Positions 1-10,868 of a stretch of 64,000 bases of DNA are shown here, piece by piece (positions within the stretch are counted from its first letter, which is position 1; each line of letters opens with the position of its first letter). The notes below the pieces were generated by a model. That model was not told the DNA's origin and did not search any database. It saw only the letters and a list, made by a program, of their open reading frames with translations. The DNA is from Stomoxys calcitrans (lineage: Eukaryota > Arthropoda > Insecta > Diptera > Muscidae). Location of the stretch: contig NC_081553.1 of assembly GCF_963082655.1 (NCBI RefSeq), positions 65,210,892 through 65,274,891 on the forward strand, given 5' to 3'. The position numbers were made by a program, and so were the translations under genes.

Positions 1-627
1 ACACAAAATATATTTTAAGGTTAGTGACATTTTAACCCACTAAGGCGATAAATTAGTAATTAATTCTGCACTGCATCACCACCATTGCGGTGCTTAACCT
101 TAAGGTGGCATTGGTCATCTGATAAAATTGCTGCTAGTGCAACAGAAGAAAACTTTCCAAGGTACCCACTTACACTTTGATTAACATAAAGTCAATATTG
201 GCTTTGTGATTATGGGCTGCTTTTTTGTCATTTTCCGCATGTTCCGGGATGCTTTTTGTGTCATACAAAGATGCCTTGGTAATTGTGGAGATAGTAGGTA
301 AACATTTTTTTAATAGAATACCTAGAAAAGGCAAGGTTTGAAAAAGAGAATATTTTTTTGTTTTCCTTATGCACAAAGTGCACAAAAAAGGCTTTTCATT
401 TATCCAATCTTGTGAAAACTTCCTGTATTGCAATTAAATGGCTTTGAAATTATGAACAAAAACTAAACAAAAGTTGTAAAGCAAAACAAAATGAAAGGCA
501 AAAACAAAAAGCCATCAAAAGATGGACCCAACTGAAGTGTAATGAAATGACACTGCAACTGTGGCTGAACAATGTAAAATACACATGCAGAAACTTCTGG
601 AGGTTTTAAGAGAAGACAAATTAGATG
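1..627. other. No gene recognised
   Basis: AT-rich sequence up to the first MITE. Open frames here are short and match nothing I recognise. No splice-like, tRNA-like or terminal-repeat structure was seen. Confidence 0.5.
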
Positions 628-629
628 TA

Positions 630-861
630 CAGGGTGGCTGATGAATATTGCTACAATGATGAATATTGCTACATTTTTTTTTCGGTGTATGGAATACATT
701 TTTCTTTTATTCATGTTAAATTAAATTATTAAATTAATTATTAAATTATTATTAATTAAATTAATTAATTAATTAATTAAATTAATTATTAAATTATTAT
801 TATTAAATAGAAAAAAAGTTATTACATTTTTTTTTGGTAGCGGCTTTCATCAGCCACCCTG
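630..861. mobile_element. MITE with CAGGGTGGCTGATGAA ends, TA target duplication
   Basis: The left end CAGGGTGGCTGATGAA (630) and the right end TTCATCAGCCACCCTG-type (ending 861) are inverted copies; similarity extends about 25 nt to a GCTAC motif. Both sides are flanked by TA (628-629 and 862-863), as expected for Tc1/mariner-type insertion. The interior is AT-rich, with an ATTAATTAAATT microsatellite at about 716-810 and a short duplication of GATGAATATTGCTAC near the left end. There is no coding capacity, so it is a non-autonomous element. Confidence 0.75.
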
Positions 862-869
862 TATGACGA

Positions 870-1650
870 ACTTAATATGGAAGGTATGTCAGGTTAAAGA
901 CTGATTTGAACCGTATTTCGCACAGTTGTTGGAAGTCATAACAGAACACCGCAGTCATAACAGAACACCGCATTTCAGCCGAATCAGACAAAAATTGAGG
1001 CTTGTATGGGCTTAAGTGGTCAAATCGGGAGATCGGTTTATATGGGAGCTATATCAGGTTAAAGACCCATTCGAACTGTATTTGGCACAGTTGTTGGAAG
1101 TCTCAAGAGTACACTATGTGCAAAAATTCAGCCAAATCGGACAAAAAATTGTAAAGGCTCAAGATGTCAAATCCGTAGATCGGTTTACATGGGAGAGCTA
1201 TATCAAGTTATACACTAATTCGGACCATACATAACATAGTTGTTGGTTTGGACCATTCTTGGCACAGTTATTGGTAGTTAAAACATGTGAAATATCAGCC
1301 AAATCGGATAGGAATTGCGATCTGGAGAGGCTAAAGAAGTTAATAGCCGCGATCGGTTTATTTGACAGCTATATGAAACCATTGACCGATATGGCCCATT
1401 TACAATCCCAACCGGCCTACACTAATTGGACGTATTTGTGCAAACTTTCAAGCATCTATCTTTTCTGCTGCGAAAGTTAACGTGCATTCGACCGACGGAT
1501 GGATAGACAGGCGGACATGGGTTGAACCACTTAGAATGTCATGGCAATCAAGAATATACATGCTTTATGGGATCTAAGACCAATATTTCGATGTGTTCCA
1601 ACCGGAATGACAAAGTAAGTATACCCCTAAACTGCTGTGGAGGGTATAAA
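870..1650 (+). repeat. Family A tandem-array element, 5' end missing
   Basis: About five diverged monomers reading like ATATGGGAGCTATATCAGG, then GACCGATTTGGACCG, then GCACAGTTGTTGGAAGTC. The right end carries the usual terminus: a GACATGG tract, ATCAAGAATATA, and a final GTGGAGGGTATA at about 1637-1648. The CAAGTAAAAGCG end is absent. Open frames at 1016-1234 and 1259-1480 lie in the monomers and are not considered genes. Confidence 0.75.
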
Positions 1651-1662
1651 ATATAAAAATTA

Positions 1663-2640
1663 TTGTTTCATTTTCCGACCCTTGAAATAAATCAAATTCG
1701 CTACTAAGTAAACAAACCAATACTCTCTCAGTCTCTCATTTCATTGACAGCAAGGTGAGAACATAACTATTTTGACATCTACCACTTTCTTTCCCACTTC
1801 CTTTACCATTAGTTTGCTCAAACTTCTCAGTTTCGTTTACATTTTTCAACCGGTCGCATGCAATATTAAGCCCTTAGAAAAGTTTAAGTTAAAAAGTGAT
1901 CACAACCAGTGAAAATTGTCCAAAAGAGTGTTAAATCAAAAGAAAAGTGAATTCCAACTAATATATTTATTGATTTATATGGAATTTCTTCCAAATATGA
2001 ATTGGAATTTACAAAAGAAAGAATTGGCAAAAAACAAGGGCCGCGTTTCGCGTTTGTGTTCGCCGTGTGTGTATCCATCAATCATGTTGTTTTGTTTTTA
2101 TTGTTGTGCGTGAGAGAGAGTGAGAGAGAAAGAGTTGGTAAAAAATGCATATCATCTCATATTTGATGAAGTGTTTTGTTGTTGTTGTTGAAGCAAAGTA
2201 AGAGTTTCGTTTTTGTTGCTTCTGCATAGAAAAAACTAAATGGAGATTACGTCATCCAATTGCATTAGCAAAAATGTATTTAAAGGGTAGCAATATAAAA
2301 TGGAAAAAAATGAAAACAAAACCCTTTCTGTTTCTGATGATCATCATCAATGGACAAATTTGCAACTCGACATTTGACAGGTGAGTTTATAAACGCAGAA
2401 TTAAATTCAAATGCGCATATTAAGGTGATCCATAAACCAACTATTTTCTAAAACTTGTTTTCAAGCTATTTATAACTAGATAAACGAAACCCTCTTAATT
2501 CTTTGAAATCCCTAATTTTAGTAGCAACCTTGCCGTTACTAAGACAAAACGGCAATGGTTCAAAAGAACCAATGACATTCTCCAAGGACAAAATTTCAAT
2601 TAAATTTTCCTTATGGTCAAAATTTTAATAAAATCTTCCC
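1663..2640 (+). other. Duplicated candidate promoter plus noncoding first exon, copy 1
   Basis: Nearly colinear with 4996-6040, with small indels. It is unique-looking rather than repeat-like. It holds an arthropod initiator match TCAGTT (1827-1832), an A-rich leader with GTGAAAATTGT and AAAAGTGAATTCC typical of fly 5'UTRs, GA repeats (about 2110-2130), and a consensus splice donor CAG|GTGAGT (exon end 2380). No long reading frame spans it. I infer a duplicated 5' noncoding exon of a gene whose remaining exons lie outside the window. It could instead be an unrecognised terminal repeat of a mobile element. Confidence 0.4.
2381..2389 (+). promoter_or_regulatory. Candidate splice donor, copy 1
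   Basis: GACAG|GTGAGTTTAT fits the metazoan 5' splice-site consensus and is conserved in the second copy at 5718. Confidence 0.4.
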
Positions 2641-2664
2641 CAAATCAAGATTTATATCTTAAAT

Positions 2665-3664
2665 ACAGATATTAAAAGCGTGCTAAGTTCTGCCGGGCCG
2701 AATTTTGCGAACTCACCACCATGGAATCTGCTAAAAATTTATTCAAAATAATTTAAGTTGATTTTTTTTAAATTTAATTTTATATGGAAGCTATATCAGG
2801 TTATAGACCGATTTGGACTGTATTTGTTGGGAGTCATAACGAAACACCACATGCAAAATTTCAGCCAAATCAAACAAAAATTGAGGCTTGTAAGAACTCA
2901 AGAAGTTAATTCGGCAGATCGGTTTATATGGGAGCTATATCAGGTTAAAGACAGATTTGGACCGTATTTGGCACAGTTGTTGGAAGTCGTAACAGAACAC
3001 CGCAAACACAATTTTAGCCAATTCGGACAAAAATTGAGGCTTGTAGGCGCTCAAGAGGTCAAATCGGAAGATTGGTTTATATCGGAGCTACACCAGTTTA
3101 TATAACTATTTTGACCATACTAGACACAGTTGGAAGTCACAGGAGAACACTATGTGCAAAATTTCTGTCAAATCGGACAAAAATTGAGGCTTTCAGGAGC
3201 TCAAGAAGTCAAATCGGGAGATCGGTTTATATGGGGGCTATATATCAAGTTACACACTGATTTGAACCGTACTCAGCTTAGTTGTTGGAAGTCTAAACAG
3301 AAAACTTCATGCAAAATTTCAGCCAAATCAGACAAAAATTGGGGCTTGTAAGGGATCAAGAAGTCAAATCGGGATATTGGTTTATATGGGATCTATATCC
3401 ACATCTTAACCCACATGGCTCATTTCCAATCCCAATAACCTATATCAATAGTTAGTATCTATGCAAAATTTTAAGAGGTTAGCTTTACGCGTTCGACCGC
3501 TATCGGGATTTTGAAGTCGAACGGATGGACATGGCTATATCGAGTCAGAATGTCGAGACGATCCAGAATACATATAGTTTATGGGGTCGCCAATCAATAC
3601 TTTGAGGTGTTACGAACGGAATGACTAGATTTGTATACCCCCATCCCATGGTGTTTGGTATACA
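2665..3664 (+). repeat. Family A tandem-array element, both ends present
   Basis: Begins with AAAAGCGTGCTAAGTTC and a decayed GCCGGGCCGAA palindrome, followed by the CACCACCATGGA box. Several 153-bp-type monomers follow. It ends with the conserved tail: TTTACGCGTTCGACC, a GGACATGGCTATATCG stretch, CGGAATGACTAGATT and GTATACCCCCATCCCATGG. Open frames at 2758-3105, 3072-3260 and 3130-3351 are monomer artefacts; their peptides repeat the same phrases. Confidence 0.8.
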
Positions 3665-3734
3665 AATTAGATGTAGCTTGGGAGTAAAGGTGAATATGGG
3701 AATAATTTTTGCGATATAATTCGAAAGGAAATTA

Positions 3735-4982
3735 ATCAAATTAAAAGGCATTAAGATTGGTCGGGCCGAACTTTGGATACCCACCACTTTGGATATGTAT
3801 ACTAACCACCTTTCGTCATAATACGGTGACAAATGTATCATAGCAGCTACATGTGAGTATAGTCCAATCCTATTCAGGAAGGCTGTAAAAGGGTCTAACA
3901 TAACTAATTGTACCAAATCCAGGGCACGGATATCGAATAGTTTAATAGGACTCAATGTGCCAAACTTCAGCGTAATCCGGCAATTAATACGCCTTTTACA
4001 GTTTCAAAACCTTAAATCGGGAGATCTCTCTATATGGAAGCTATATCTAAATATAGATCGATCTGAACCATATTGAACACGAATATAGAAGAGCCTATTA
4101 TAGTCCACTGTGTCAAATTTTAGCAAAATCGAATAATAAATTTTAGCAAAATCGAATAATGGTCCCAAGAACTTGAATCGGGAGATGGGAATATATGGGA
4201 GGTATATCCATATCTGAACCTAAATAGACCGTATTGAACAGGGATGTCTAGGAGCCTAACACAGCTTGCTGTCCCAAATTTTTGCTTAATCGGTCAATAA
4301 ATAAGCCTATTATTGGCCGACGACTTCAAATTTAAGTTATTTTATTAAATACTACAGTTATTTCTAAATGAAGACCGATCTTAACCATACTTGGTACAAA
4401 TGTTGAGTGGTCTAACGCGACTCATTGTGCTAAATTTCAGCGAAATCGGTTAACAAATTCACCTTTTATAGGCCTAAATCTTTAAAACGGGTGGTTAGGC
4501 CGTATTGAAGTGGAATGTCGAGTGGCCTGCTACAACTTGCTGTCCCACATTATAGCGAAATCGGTCGATAAATAAGCCTATTATGGGCTCAAAACCTTAA
4601 ATTGAGAGATAGGTATATATGACAGCTATATTAAAATATAGACCGATCTTAACCATACTCGATACGATTATCGAGAGGCCTAACGCAACTTATTGTGCCT
4701 AATTGCAGCTAAATCGGTTAATAAATACACTTTTTATAGGCCTAACTCCTTAAATCGGGAAATCATGTAGACCCAACTCCGGACCGAACAAGTATTTCTA
4801 GGGTCCTAACACTACTCACTGTCCCAAATTTCAAATTTCGATAGACGGCAGACATGGGTTGAACGACTTAGAGTGTCATGACGATCAAGAATATTTATAC
4901 TTTATGGGATCTAAGACCAATATTTCGATGTGTTACAACTGGAATGACGAATTAAGTATAACCCCCTAATCCTCCACAATAA
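3735..4982 (+). repeat. Family B tandem-array element
   Basis: Begins AAAAGGCATTAAGATTGGTCGGGCCGAA with ACCCACCACTTTGG. Monomers carry AGCGAAATCGG(T)TAATAAA, TATAGGCCTAA and AAATCGGGAGAT, the B-type signature. It ends with a tail shared with family A (GGACATGG-type, TTCGATGTGTTACAAC, GGAATGACGAATTAAG, and decayed CCTCCACAATA). The open frame 3545-3955 on the minus strand is incidental. Confidence 0.75.
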
Positions 4983-4995
4983 AAATATGCAAAAG

Positions 4996-6040
4996 ATTGT
5001 TTCATTTTCCGACCCTTGAAATAAATCAAAATTCTTTAATATGTAAACAAACCAATACTCTCTCGGTCTCTCATTGCATTGACAACAAGGTGAGAACATA
5101 ACTATTTTGTCTTCTGCCACTCTCTTTCCCACTTCCTTTACCATTAGCTTGCTCAAATTTCTCAGTTTCGTTTACATTTTTCAATTGGTCGCACGCAATA
5201 TAAGCCCTCAGAAAAGTTTAAGGTAAAAAGTGATCACAACCCGGGAAAATTGTCTAAAAGAGTGTTAAATCAAAAGAAAAGTGAATTCCAAATAATATAT
5301 TTATTGATTTTTATCGAATTTCTTCCAAATATGAATTGGAATTAGCAAAAAAAGAATTGGCAAAAAACAAGGGCCGCGTTTTCGCGTTTGTGTTCGCCGT
5401 GTGTGTATCCATCAATCATGCTGTTTTGTTTTTGTTGTTGTGCAAAGAGTGTGAGAATGAAAGAGTTGGTAAAAATGCATATCGTCTCATATTTTATGAA
5501 GTGTTTTGTTGTTGTTGTTGTTGAAGAAAAGTAAGAGCTTCGTTTTTTGTTGCTTCAGCGTAGAAAAAACTAAATGGAGATGGCGTCATCCAATTGCATT
5601 AGCAAAAATGTATTTAAAGGGTAGCAATAAAAAATGGAAAAAGTTTTTACTAATAAAACCCTTTCTGTTTCTGATCATCATCACCAATCAACAAATTTGC
5701 CGCTCGACATTTTGCAGGTGAGTTTATATAAACAGAATTATATTCAAATCCGCATATTAAGGTGATCCATAAACTAACTATTTCCTAAAACTTGGTTTTA
5801 AGCTTTTAGAAATATTTTTTTTTCGAAATAACTGTTGAATTATTTAAACTAGATAAACGAAACCCTCTTAGTTCTTTGAACTCCTAAATTTTAGTAGCAA
5901 TCTTACCGCAATTAAGGCAAAACTGCAATGAAATTTGCTCTAAAAGCAAAGTAACAACGATATTCCCTGAGGACAAAATTTCAATACGATTTTCCTTAAG
6001 GACAAAATTTGAATAAAAACTTCCTTAAGGACAAATTTTT
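4996..6040 (+). other. Duplicated candidate promoter plus noncoding first exon, copy 2
   Basis: Second copy of the 1663-2640 block, same strand, about 3.3 kb away. The initiator match TCAGTTT, the leader, the GTGTGTATCCATCAATC segment and the splice donor (TTTGCAG|GTGAGT, exon end 5717) are all retained, whereas intervening simple-sequence tracts differ in length. The copy runs on into a degenerate GGACAAAATTT repeat (about 5969-6040), where a Helitron-like element interrupts it. Conservation of the donor suggests function at the time of duplication, but no downstream coding exon was found in this window. Confidence 0.4.
5718..5726 (+). promoter_or_regulatory. Candidate splice donor, copy 2
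   Basis: TTTGCAG|GTGAGTTTAT, matching the donor at 2381 in the other copy. Confidence 0.4.
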
Positions 6041-6045
6041 TTTAT

Positions 6046-6860
6046 AACAATGAATTTGTGGTCATTTTTCGGTTGGTTTGTTTGTGTGTTCCCTGTAGAC
6101 ACAAAATAGATGAACCGCATTTCTTGAAATTTTCACAGATGGTGCATTTTAGACCCGTGGTAAAAATAAGGTACAATCAAGTTTTGATATAAGACCCTCC
6201 CCCTTACCATAATTTTCAAAAACACAAGATCTTGGAGATGGGTAGGGCGATTTAAACGAAATTTTCTTAGCACACTTACAGTAACCTACAAACAATAATT
6301 TGGTAACAAAATCTGGGGTGGGGTGCCTAGGAGTGCCGCCAAACCCCAAAACCTGTCAAACGGATATATAGGCCAATCAGTAAAATAATCAAATTAAAGG
6401 TATTTGAGAGTAGAATATGAATATGAAATCCAAATGTGGGACCAAGTATTGGGGGGACTGCACCTCCCCCAAATAGGAAAAATTTACCGACCATATCAAT
6501 ATGGGGTTCAAATGAAAAGCATAGGGGAGTAGAGCACGAAATTAATATCCACTTTCAGGACCACGTGTCTCGGGATCCACCTCTTCGGTAACACACCCTC
6601 CAAACAGCTCCCAACCAGGACTTATTGACTGGCCATGGCAATATGGGGTTCAAAAAAATATATTTGGGAGTAAACTACGAATCTGATATCCAAAGTGGGA
6701 CCAAGTTGTTGGGGGCCACCCTCCCCCAAAACAACCCCCAAGGAGAACAAACTTTCTGACCATGGCAATATGGGGCTCAAATGAAAGGTATTTGAGATTA
6801 GAAAACGTGTTTGTGGCCAAACCACACGACCCCTCACCAACCACACGACCCCTTAAACTC
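6046..6860 (+). mobile_element. Family C (Helitron-like) element, 3' truncated
   Basis: Starts with the family C head (GTTTGTTTGTGTGTTCCCTG, TAGACACAAAATAGATGAACC, TTGAAATTTTCACAG). Monomers of about 130 bp follow, containing CAATATGGGGTTCAAATGAAAG, GGGAGTAGA and CCAAATGTGGGACCAAGT. The usual CTAGT end is missing. It interrupts the AAGGACAAAATTT repeat that continues at 6885. Minus-strand frames at 6149-6865 are monomer artefacts. Confidence 0.7.
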
Positions 6861-6884
6861 AGCAATTTCCAAAAGCCGCATGAG

Positions 6885-7112
6885 ATTATGAGATGAAATT
6901 TTCTCTGAAGAAATTCAATGGATTATTTTCTAAAGACAAAATTTTAATGCAGTTTTCTCCAAAGGCAAAATTTCAACGCAATTTTCTCCAAACAAACTTT
7001 CAATACAATTTGCTCTAAGACAAAATTTTAATACAACTATCTGTAAAGAAAAAATTCCTAAAAAATTTTCTCTAAATACAAAATTTTTAAAAAATTTTCT
7101 CTAAATACAAAC
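6885..7112. repeat. Degenerate ~30-35-bp tandem repeat
   Basis: Repeated variants of AAGACAAAATTTTAATGCA and GTTTTCTCCAAAG. The same repeat is seen at 5969-6040 on the other side of the inserted family C element, and at 2570-2640 at the end of duplicate copy 1. Confidence 0.6.
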
Positions 7113-7116
7113 TTTT

Positions 7117-7718
7117 CTGTTTGCGATTTCTTTTTTCGGTCTTAAAATCTTAAATTCTATTGAAGGATATTGTCCGGCTTTAGACCATTGTTTAATGCTT
7201 TCTATTCAAAGAATAGTATAGCAAAAAGCATTTAAAAGTCAGCAAAGTGTGTTGTTGCTAGAAACATTTGACTGGTTATCCCGTATGCCGATTTCAGTTT
7301 CGACCAAGAAATATCATCAGCGGGTGATGTCAAATGGATCATGGTGCTTTACAACCATCTCAACTAGAGTAGATTGTAAAGCACACATCTGAATTTGAAC
7401 AGGGCTCCTTAAGCGACGTGATTCACAAGTCCAATAGAAAACAAATCAATTCTTACTTCCCTTAATCAAATTCAACTTATCCAACGATGACATAGCAACA
7501 AACACAAACATCTTTGGCAAACTCTTTTGTTCTTCGCACGGCGATCGCCCAACGGTTGATGCTGCCAGTGCTGCTTTGTGTATAGGCGGTGACCTACACC
7601 ACATTCGTGGGGCCTTGCGTTTGGTTTGTCTGTTTGCTCTTTCAAGAAGATTTTAAGACCGAAAAAAAAGCGCAAACAGATAAACCAAACGAAAGGTACA
7701 TCGCATGTGGTGCAGGTT
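7117..7718. repeat. Foldback structure: long-range inverted repeat plus local hairpin
   Basis: The segment 7117-7151 (core TTTTTTCGGTCTTAAAATCT) is an inverted copy of 7647-7679. In addition 7592-7636 (ACCACATTCGTGG through GTTTGGTTTGTCTGTTTGC) pairs imperfectly with 7672-7718, with a loop of about 35 nt, giving a hairpin. There is no coding capacity in the stem. It may be a decayed foldback transposon; an RNA hairpin is possible but unsupported. Confidence 0.45.
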
Positions 7719-7794
7719 ACTACTCTGATTTTCACAACGTTTTATGCACCGATTCAAGCAAAAAGATCCATAATCAAGAATTTTGTAACATAAA

Positions 7795-8390
7795 ATTTTG
7801 GGTCAAGCAACCAAAAACCACCCAAAAAACATGCAGTCCGATTGGGACAATAGGATCTCAAATTAAAGGTATTTATGAATAGACTGAAACTCTGATATAT
7901 AAGTTTGTCATAAATATCAGAGATCCCGCCTCTCCCCCTCAAAACTCCCATGCCGTCCACTTAGGTCACAACAATATGGGCTTCAAAAGAAAGGACTTGG
8001 ACTCCATAGACATGTGGGGTGATAGGATCAGTATACGGTTCAAATGGAAGGTGTTTTATAGTAGAGTACTAATCTTGTTTTAAAATTTGGCGTCATGTAT
8101 CAGGAGGGCTAGGCACTCAAAAACCTTCTGAGCGGACATGTGGAGCGGTGGATGCGTAATGTAATGTGGACCGTAAATGCGGTTTAATCGTAATGTCTTT
8201 TGGAGTTGTGTTCAAAATATTTATGCAAATGAGGAACCGAGGTATTGGGCTGTCCCACCTTTAATTCCCCCAAGAGGAGATTTAAGCCGATTAGAACAGC
8301 ATGAGAAAAAAATTAAAGGCCTTAAGGGGTAGTATGGATATTTGAAATCCAAATTTGAGCTCAAAAGGGGCTGAGGGCTGAAAAGTCTGA
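7795..8390 (+). mobile_element. Family C (Helitron-like) monomers, fragment
   Basis: Contains GGGACAATAGGATCTCAAATTAAAGG, ACAATATGGGCTTCAAAAGAAAGG and CAAATGGAAGGTGTTT signatures of the family C monomer, strongly diverged. Neither terminus was seen. Frames here are incidental. Confidence 0.5.
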
Positions 8391-8394
8391 AAGC

Positions 8395-8548
8395 TTAAAT
8401 CTAACAAGAAGTCCGATTACGATCGTATTAGACTTAAATGACTGTGACACACATCCAAATTTATTATTCAAAATATCAAAAATGTTAACTAAAATAGCAG
8501 ATTTTTCTGCTGAAAATGGGAATGCAGGCATTAAAAAATTAGCCCCAT
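8395..8548. repeat. CAGCAG-type dispersed repeat, fragment
   Basis: Includes TTATTATTCAAAATATC, ATAGCAGATTTTTCTGCTGAAAATGGGAATGCAGGCATT. Related to 36730-37040 and 49340-49415 through the phrase ACAGCAGTTTTTGTCTGCTG(A)AAATG. Non-coding. Confidence 0.5.
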
Positions 8549-8569
8549 AGAGGCTCAAGAAGAAGCTAT

Positions 8570-9930
8570 ATCAGATCATTGAGTCTAAGTCAGGAATTCC
8601 GTGCTATTTCAAAATCCTAAATTGTTGTCCATGTCTCTAAGTTGGTTCATGTCGGGTATAGTGTTCTCACCTAAGTGTCGGTATCTGTTAGACGCGAAAG
8701 CCAGGCAATGAGAAAGGAAGTGCTCCAACGTCTCATCATCTACCCCACACCACCTCACGCATTCAGTGATATGGTCAGGCAGTCTAAAACAGATTTCTGT
8801 ACCTGGGATTGGATCAGTGTGGCTTATAGGTCTGTAGGCCTTTGATGTCGCATAACGTGCCTTGCCATCTTATAGTGCAGGCTTATAAGAACGGTCCACC
8901 CTTACCTCCTGCCAGGTTTTCGGAGTATATACAAGTCCCAGGCACGCTGCGAAAATATTGGCTAGGTGGGTGGCCAAATAGTCTGCCTCCTTCTGTAGTA
9001 ACGCTGGAAATATTCCATCAGGTCTGTGTGACTTAAATGGCTTCAATCTCCTCAAGGTTTCCCTCATTTCCGTAATTATAAACCTTCGGTGTCTCCGTGA
9101 GTCTCGTAGTATCCTGTGGAAAATGGATTGGCATCAAAAGCCTCAACATGTCCTCCGTTGGCTTTGTTATTACTCCCATGTCGTCTACTTCAGTTTGGAC
9201 ATGAGTTTTTGAGAGAAAATTTTTTATCTTGGCGGTGTCATTAACGTTATCGATCTGTTCGCAGAAAGCTTTCAGGAGGCAGGTTTTGCCGCTGTTTTAC
9301 GACGTGCTCTGTTAAAAAGTCTTCGGACCTCTTTCCCAATATTGCGAATCTCCCCGGTCATCCAGGATTTTTCTTGGGCTGATTTCTTTTCCCGAAGAAG
9401 ACCAATATCTTCGAAGGACCCCACTAGTGCAGTCGTATTCCTGTTGGCATTTTCATCTAAGTATTTTATGCTTGGAAAATCTAAATTATCATGCCCAAGT
9501 CTTCTTCTGAGTAGCTTCTGAATTTAGTCCAGTTGGTTTACAACTTATTCCGGAAGCTTATTGGATTCGGCGCTGGCTGGGATAATCAGAGAAAGAGTGT
9601 TCTATGGAGACCTTCCAATCCGAACATATCGCCACATCTAATACCTCCTCCCTAATCCTAGTAATAAAGCGGTGTTACCAATAGTAAGTGTTATTAGATC
9701 GTTAGTATTCAAGAATTCTGCCAGGGCTTGGCCTCGCTTATTAGTGTTGGTACTACCCCACGAAATGTGGTCAGAGTTCGCATCGCACCCTATTATTACC
9801 TCATTTCCTGTCTGTTTTGCTGCTAACGCAGGTACTCGGCCGGGTTCCAGTGTTAGCATTTAATAATTGGAAGTTGACATGGCTCAGTCCGGAAACTTTG
9901 TTCCATGTCGTCCATGGCTCCTGAGCATCG
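8570..9930 (-). pseudogene. R1/LOA-like non-LTR retrotransposon, internally deleted remnant
   Basis: Reading the minus strand from 9930 down: an endonuclease tail (residues like GCDANSDHISWGSTN, 9638-9859), then the start of the reverse transcriptase (FKSHRPDGIFPALLQKEADY, 8870-9067), then a jump to the RNase H phrase PGTEICFR (about 8778-8815) and finally the C-terminal Cys/His finger DETLEHFLSHC with NTIPDMNQLRDM (about 8630-8740). Most of the reverse transcriptase, including the YADD active site, and most of RNase H are deleted. These elements copy RNA into DNA at a nicked target; this copy cannot. Same family as 49418-50970 and 60725-62640. The clade call rests on recognised motifs only. 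Confidence 0.75.
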
Positions 9931-9957
9931 GTTAACAAATGACCAAATTATTGGAAT

Positions 9958-10060
9958 ATTAGTCAAAATCGGACGAAAATATATATGGGAGCTATATCTT
10001 AATCTTATCAGATTTTAAACAATCATAGAAAAATGCGCTGCGCAAATTTGGAAAAAAACC
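9958..10060 (+). repeat. Family A fragment, opposite orientation to its neighbour
   Basis: Contains GTCAAAATCGGACG and ATATATGGGAGCTATATC in the plus orientation, before the minus-oriented element that begins near 10105. Confidence 0.5.
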
Positions 10061-10104
10061 TGTTAAGAAATACGCATACGAAGGCTCTTAATGTGATACA
10101 GATT

Positions 10105-10868
10105 TGAAGGAGTAGAGCTAGCAGCTTAAAATTTTGCACAAATACTTGTTATTAGTGTAGGTCGGTTGGGATTGTATTGGGATTGGGCCAAATCGCATGT
10201 TTTGATATAGCTGCCATACAAACCGATCTTGGGTCTTGACTTCTTGAGCCTCTACAGGGCGCAATTCTCGTCCGATTTGACTAAAATTTCACACATAGTG
10301 TTTTGATATGACTTTCAACAACTGTGCGAAGTATGTTCCTAATCGGTTTATAACCTGATATAGCTGCCATATAAACCGATCTTGGGTCTTGACTTCTTGA
10401 GCCTCTAGAAGGCGCAATTCTCGTCCGATTTGACTGAAATTTTACACATAGTGTTTTGATATCACTTCCAACAACTGTGCGAAGTATAGTCCTAATCAAT
10501 CCAAAACCTCATATAGCTGCCATATAAACCGATCTTGGGTGTTGACTTCTTGAGCCTCTAGAAAGCGCAATTCTCATCCGGTTTGGCACAAATGTTGTAC
10601 AACGGCTCCTCCCATGGACTTCAACATATGTGTGCAATATGGTCAGAATCGATCTATAGCTTGATACAGCTCCCATATAAACCGATCTCCCGATTTCGCT
10701 TCTTGAGCCCCGAATCGGGCTATAACTTGATATAGCTGCTCCTCCGTCCTTATTCATTATACTTTGTTTGCCTGAAAACAGATGCTGCGCAAAGAACTCG
10801 GCAGATGCAACCATGGTGGAGGTTATATAAGATTCGGTCCGGTCGAACTTAGCTCGCTTTTACTTGTT
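10105..10868 (-). repeat. Family A tandem-array element
   Basis: Starts inside the head (GGAGTAGAGCTAGCAGCTTAAAATTTTGCAC). Monomers contain GCTGCCATATAAACCGATCT, TGGGTCTTGACTTCTTGAGC and CTCTAGAAGGCGCAATTC. Ends CCATGGTGGAGGTTATATAAG, ATTCGGTCCGGTCGAA and GCTTTTACTTG at 10868. Minus-strand frames 10281-10499 and 10509-10814 are artefacts of the 51-codon monomer. Confidence 0.8.
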
